64,000 nucleotides of DNA, taken from positions 372,001-436,000 of the forward strand of contig CBDBZO010000006.1 in assembly GCA_965213595.1 (NCBI GenBank). Direction: 5' to 3'. Shown here in pieces: positions 63,932 through 64,000 of this stretch. Position 1 is the stretch's first letter. Every line of letters begins with the position of its first letter. The notes below the pieces were generated by a model, which was not told the DNA's origin, ran no database searches, and was given only the letters and a program-made list of their open reading frames with translations. The position numbers and the translations under genes are program-made. The DNA is from JBCCFC01 sp965213595 (GTDB lineage Bacteria; Chloroflexota; Anaerolineae; Caldilineales; Caldilineaceae).

Positions 63932-64000
63932 CCGCAACGTAGGAACCCTACTTTTTCTGTGCAGAATGGCGGTTACGATGAAGGCAGGAAGGGCAGAACC

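Noticed and set aside
1..64000. tRNA, rRNA or prophage genes
   Set aside because: No cloverleaf, rRNA-like stretch or phage structural gene was recognised on either strand by eye.

Overview
The window is about 60% GC, gene-dense DNA from a free-living bacterium. The gene content suggests a Chloroflexota member of the Anaerolineae/Caldilineae type, but this is inferred from gene style (sugar ABC lipoproteins, large GT-C membrane proteins, many DinB/VOC paralogues, heptameric intergenic repeats) and not from a marker gene. No rRNA or tRNA was seen.

Layout. (1) 1-984: the 5' part of an MFS transporter that runs off the left edge. (2) 1824-10289, minus strand: a disaccharide module transcribed as LacI regulator, beta-phosphoglucomutase/GH65 phosphorylase fusion, sugar-binding lipoprotein, two permeases, terminator. 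A consensus promoter and a palindromic operator lie just before lacI. (3) 10706-27180: an accessory run of small enzymes and regulators, mostly on the minus strand. It has four intact DinB-like proteins and one DinB fragment, three VOC proteins, two AlkZ/YcaQ-like proteins, two AraC and one ArsR regulator, a tandem-duplicated rifampin ADP-ribosyltransferase (Arr), a frameshifted YafQ toxin, and DUF1697, DHFR-like, DUF1905, MoaD-like and BNR-repeat proteins. (4) 27407-35061: a YfhO-like membrane protein, a DUF4926/DUF6883 pair, NAD(P)H-hydrate repair (Nnr), an RluA-type pseudouridine synthase and a Kef-type antiporter. (5) 35145-38308: an AT-rich three-gene operon that looks horizontally acquired. 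Its third gene, HEPN-like plus winged helix, is split by an IS630 element flanked on both sides by copies of its own MITE. (6) 38741-63931: chromosomal-type genes, including a sugar isomerase, a double-module solute-binding lipoprotein, MscS, bL28, dCTP deaminase, a CpaE-like ATPase, a GH-A clan hydrolase, a receiver-only regulator, VanW, GT-C, LysM, a J-like/zinc-ribbon membrane protein, NAD kinase, metallophosphoesterase, a cNMP/PH-domain membrane protein, UvrC, CdsA and PlsC.

The other strong theme is short mobile or palindromic repeats. There is a 110-bp element whose two hairpins have perfectly complementary loops (three copies, with one compensatory stem change), a 91-bp element of similar design (two copies), several single terminal-inverted-repeat elements, a GC-rich CCCTCTCCC/GGGAGAGGG family, and heptameric tandem repeats. 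Some of these repeats have been captured in frame inside the MFS, YfhO-like and UvrC genes.

The best candidate for an undescribed system is the AT-rich HEPN/winged-helix operon at 35145-38308.
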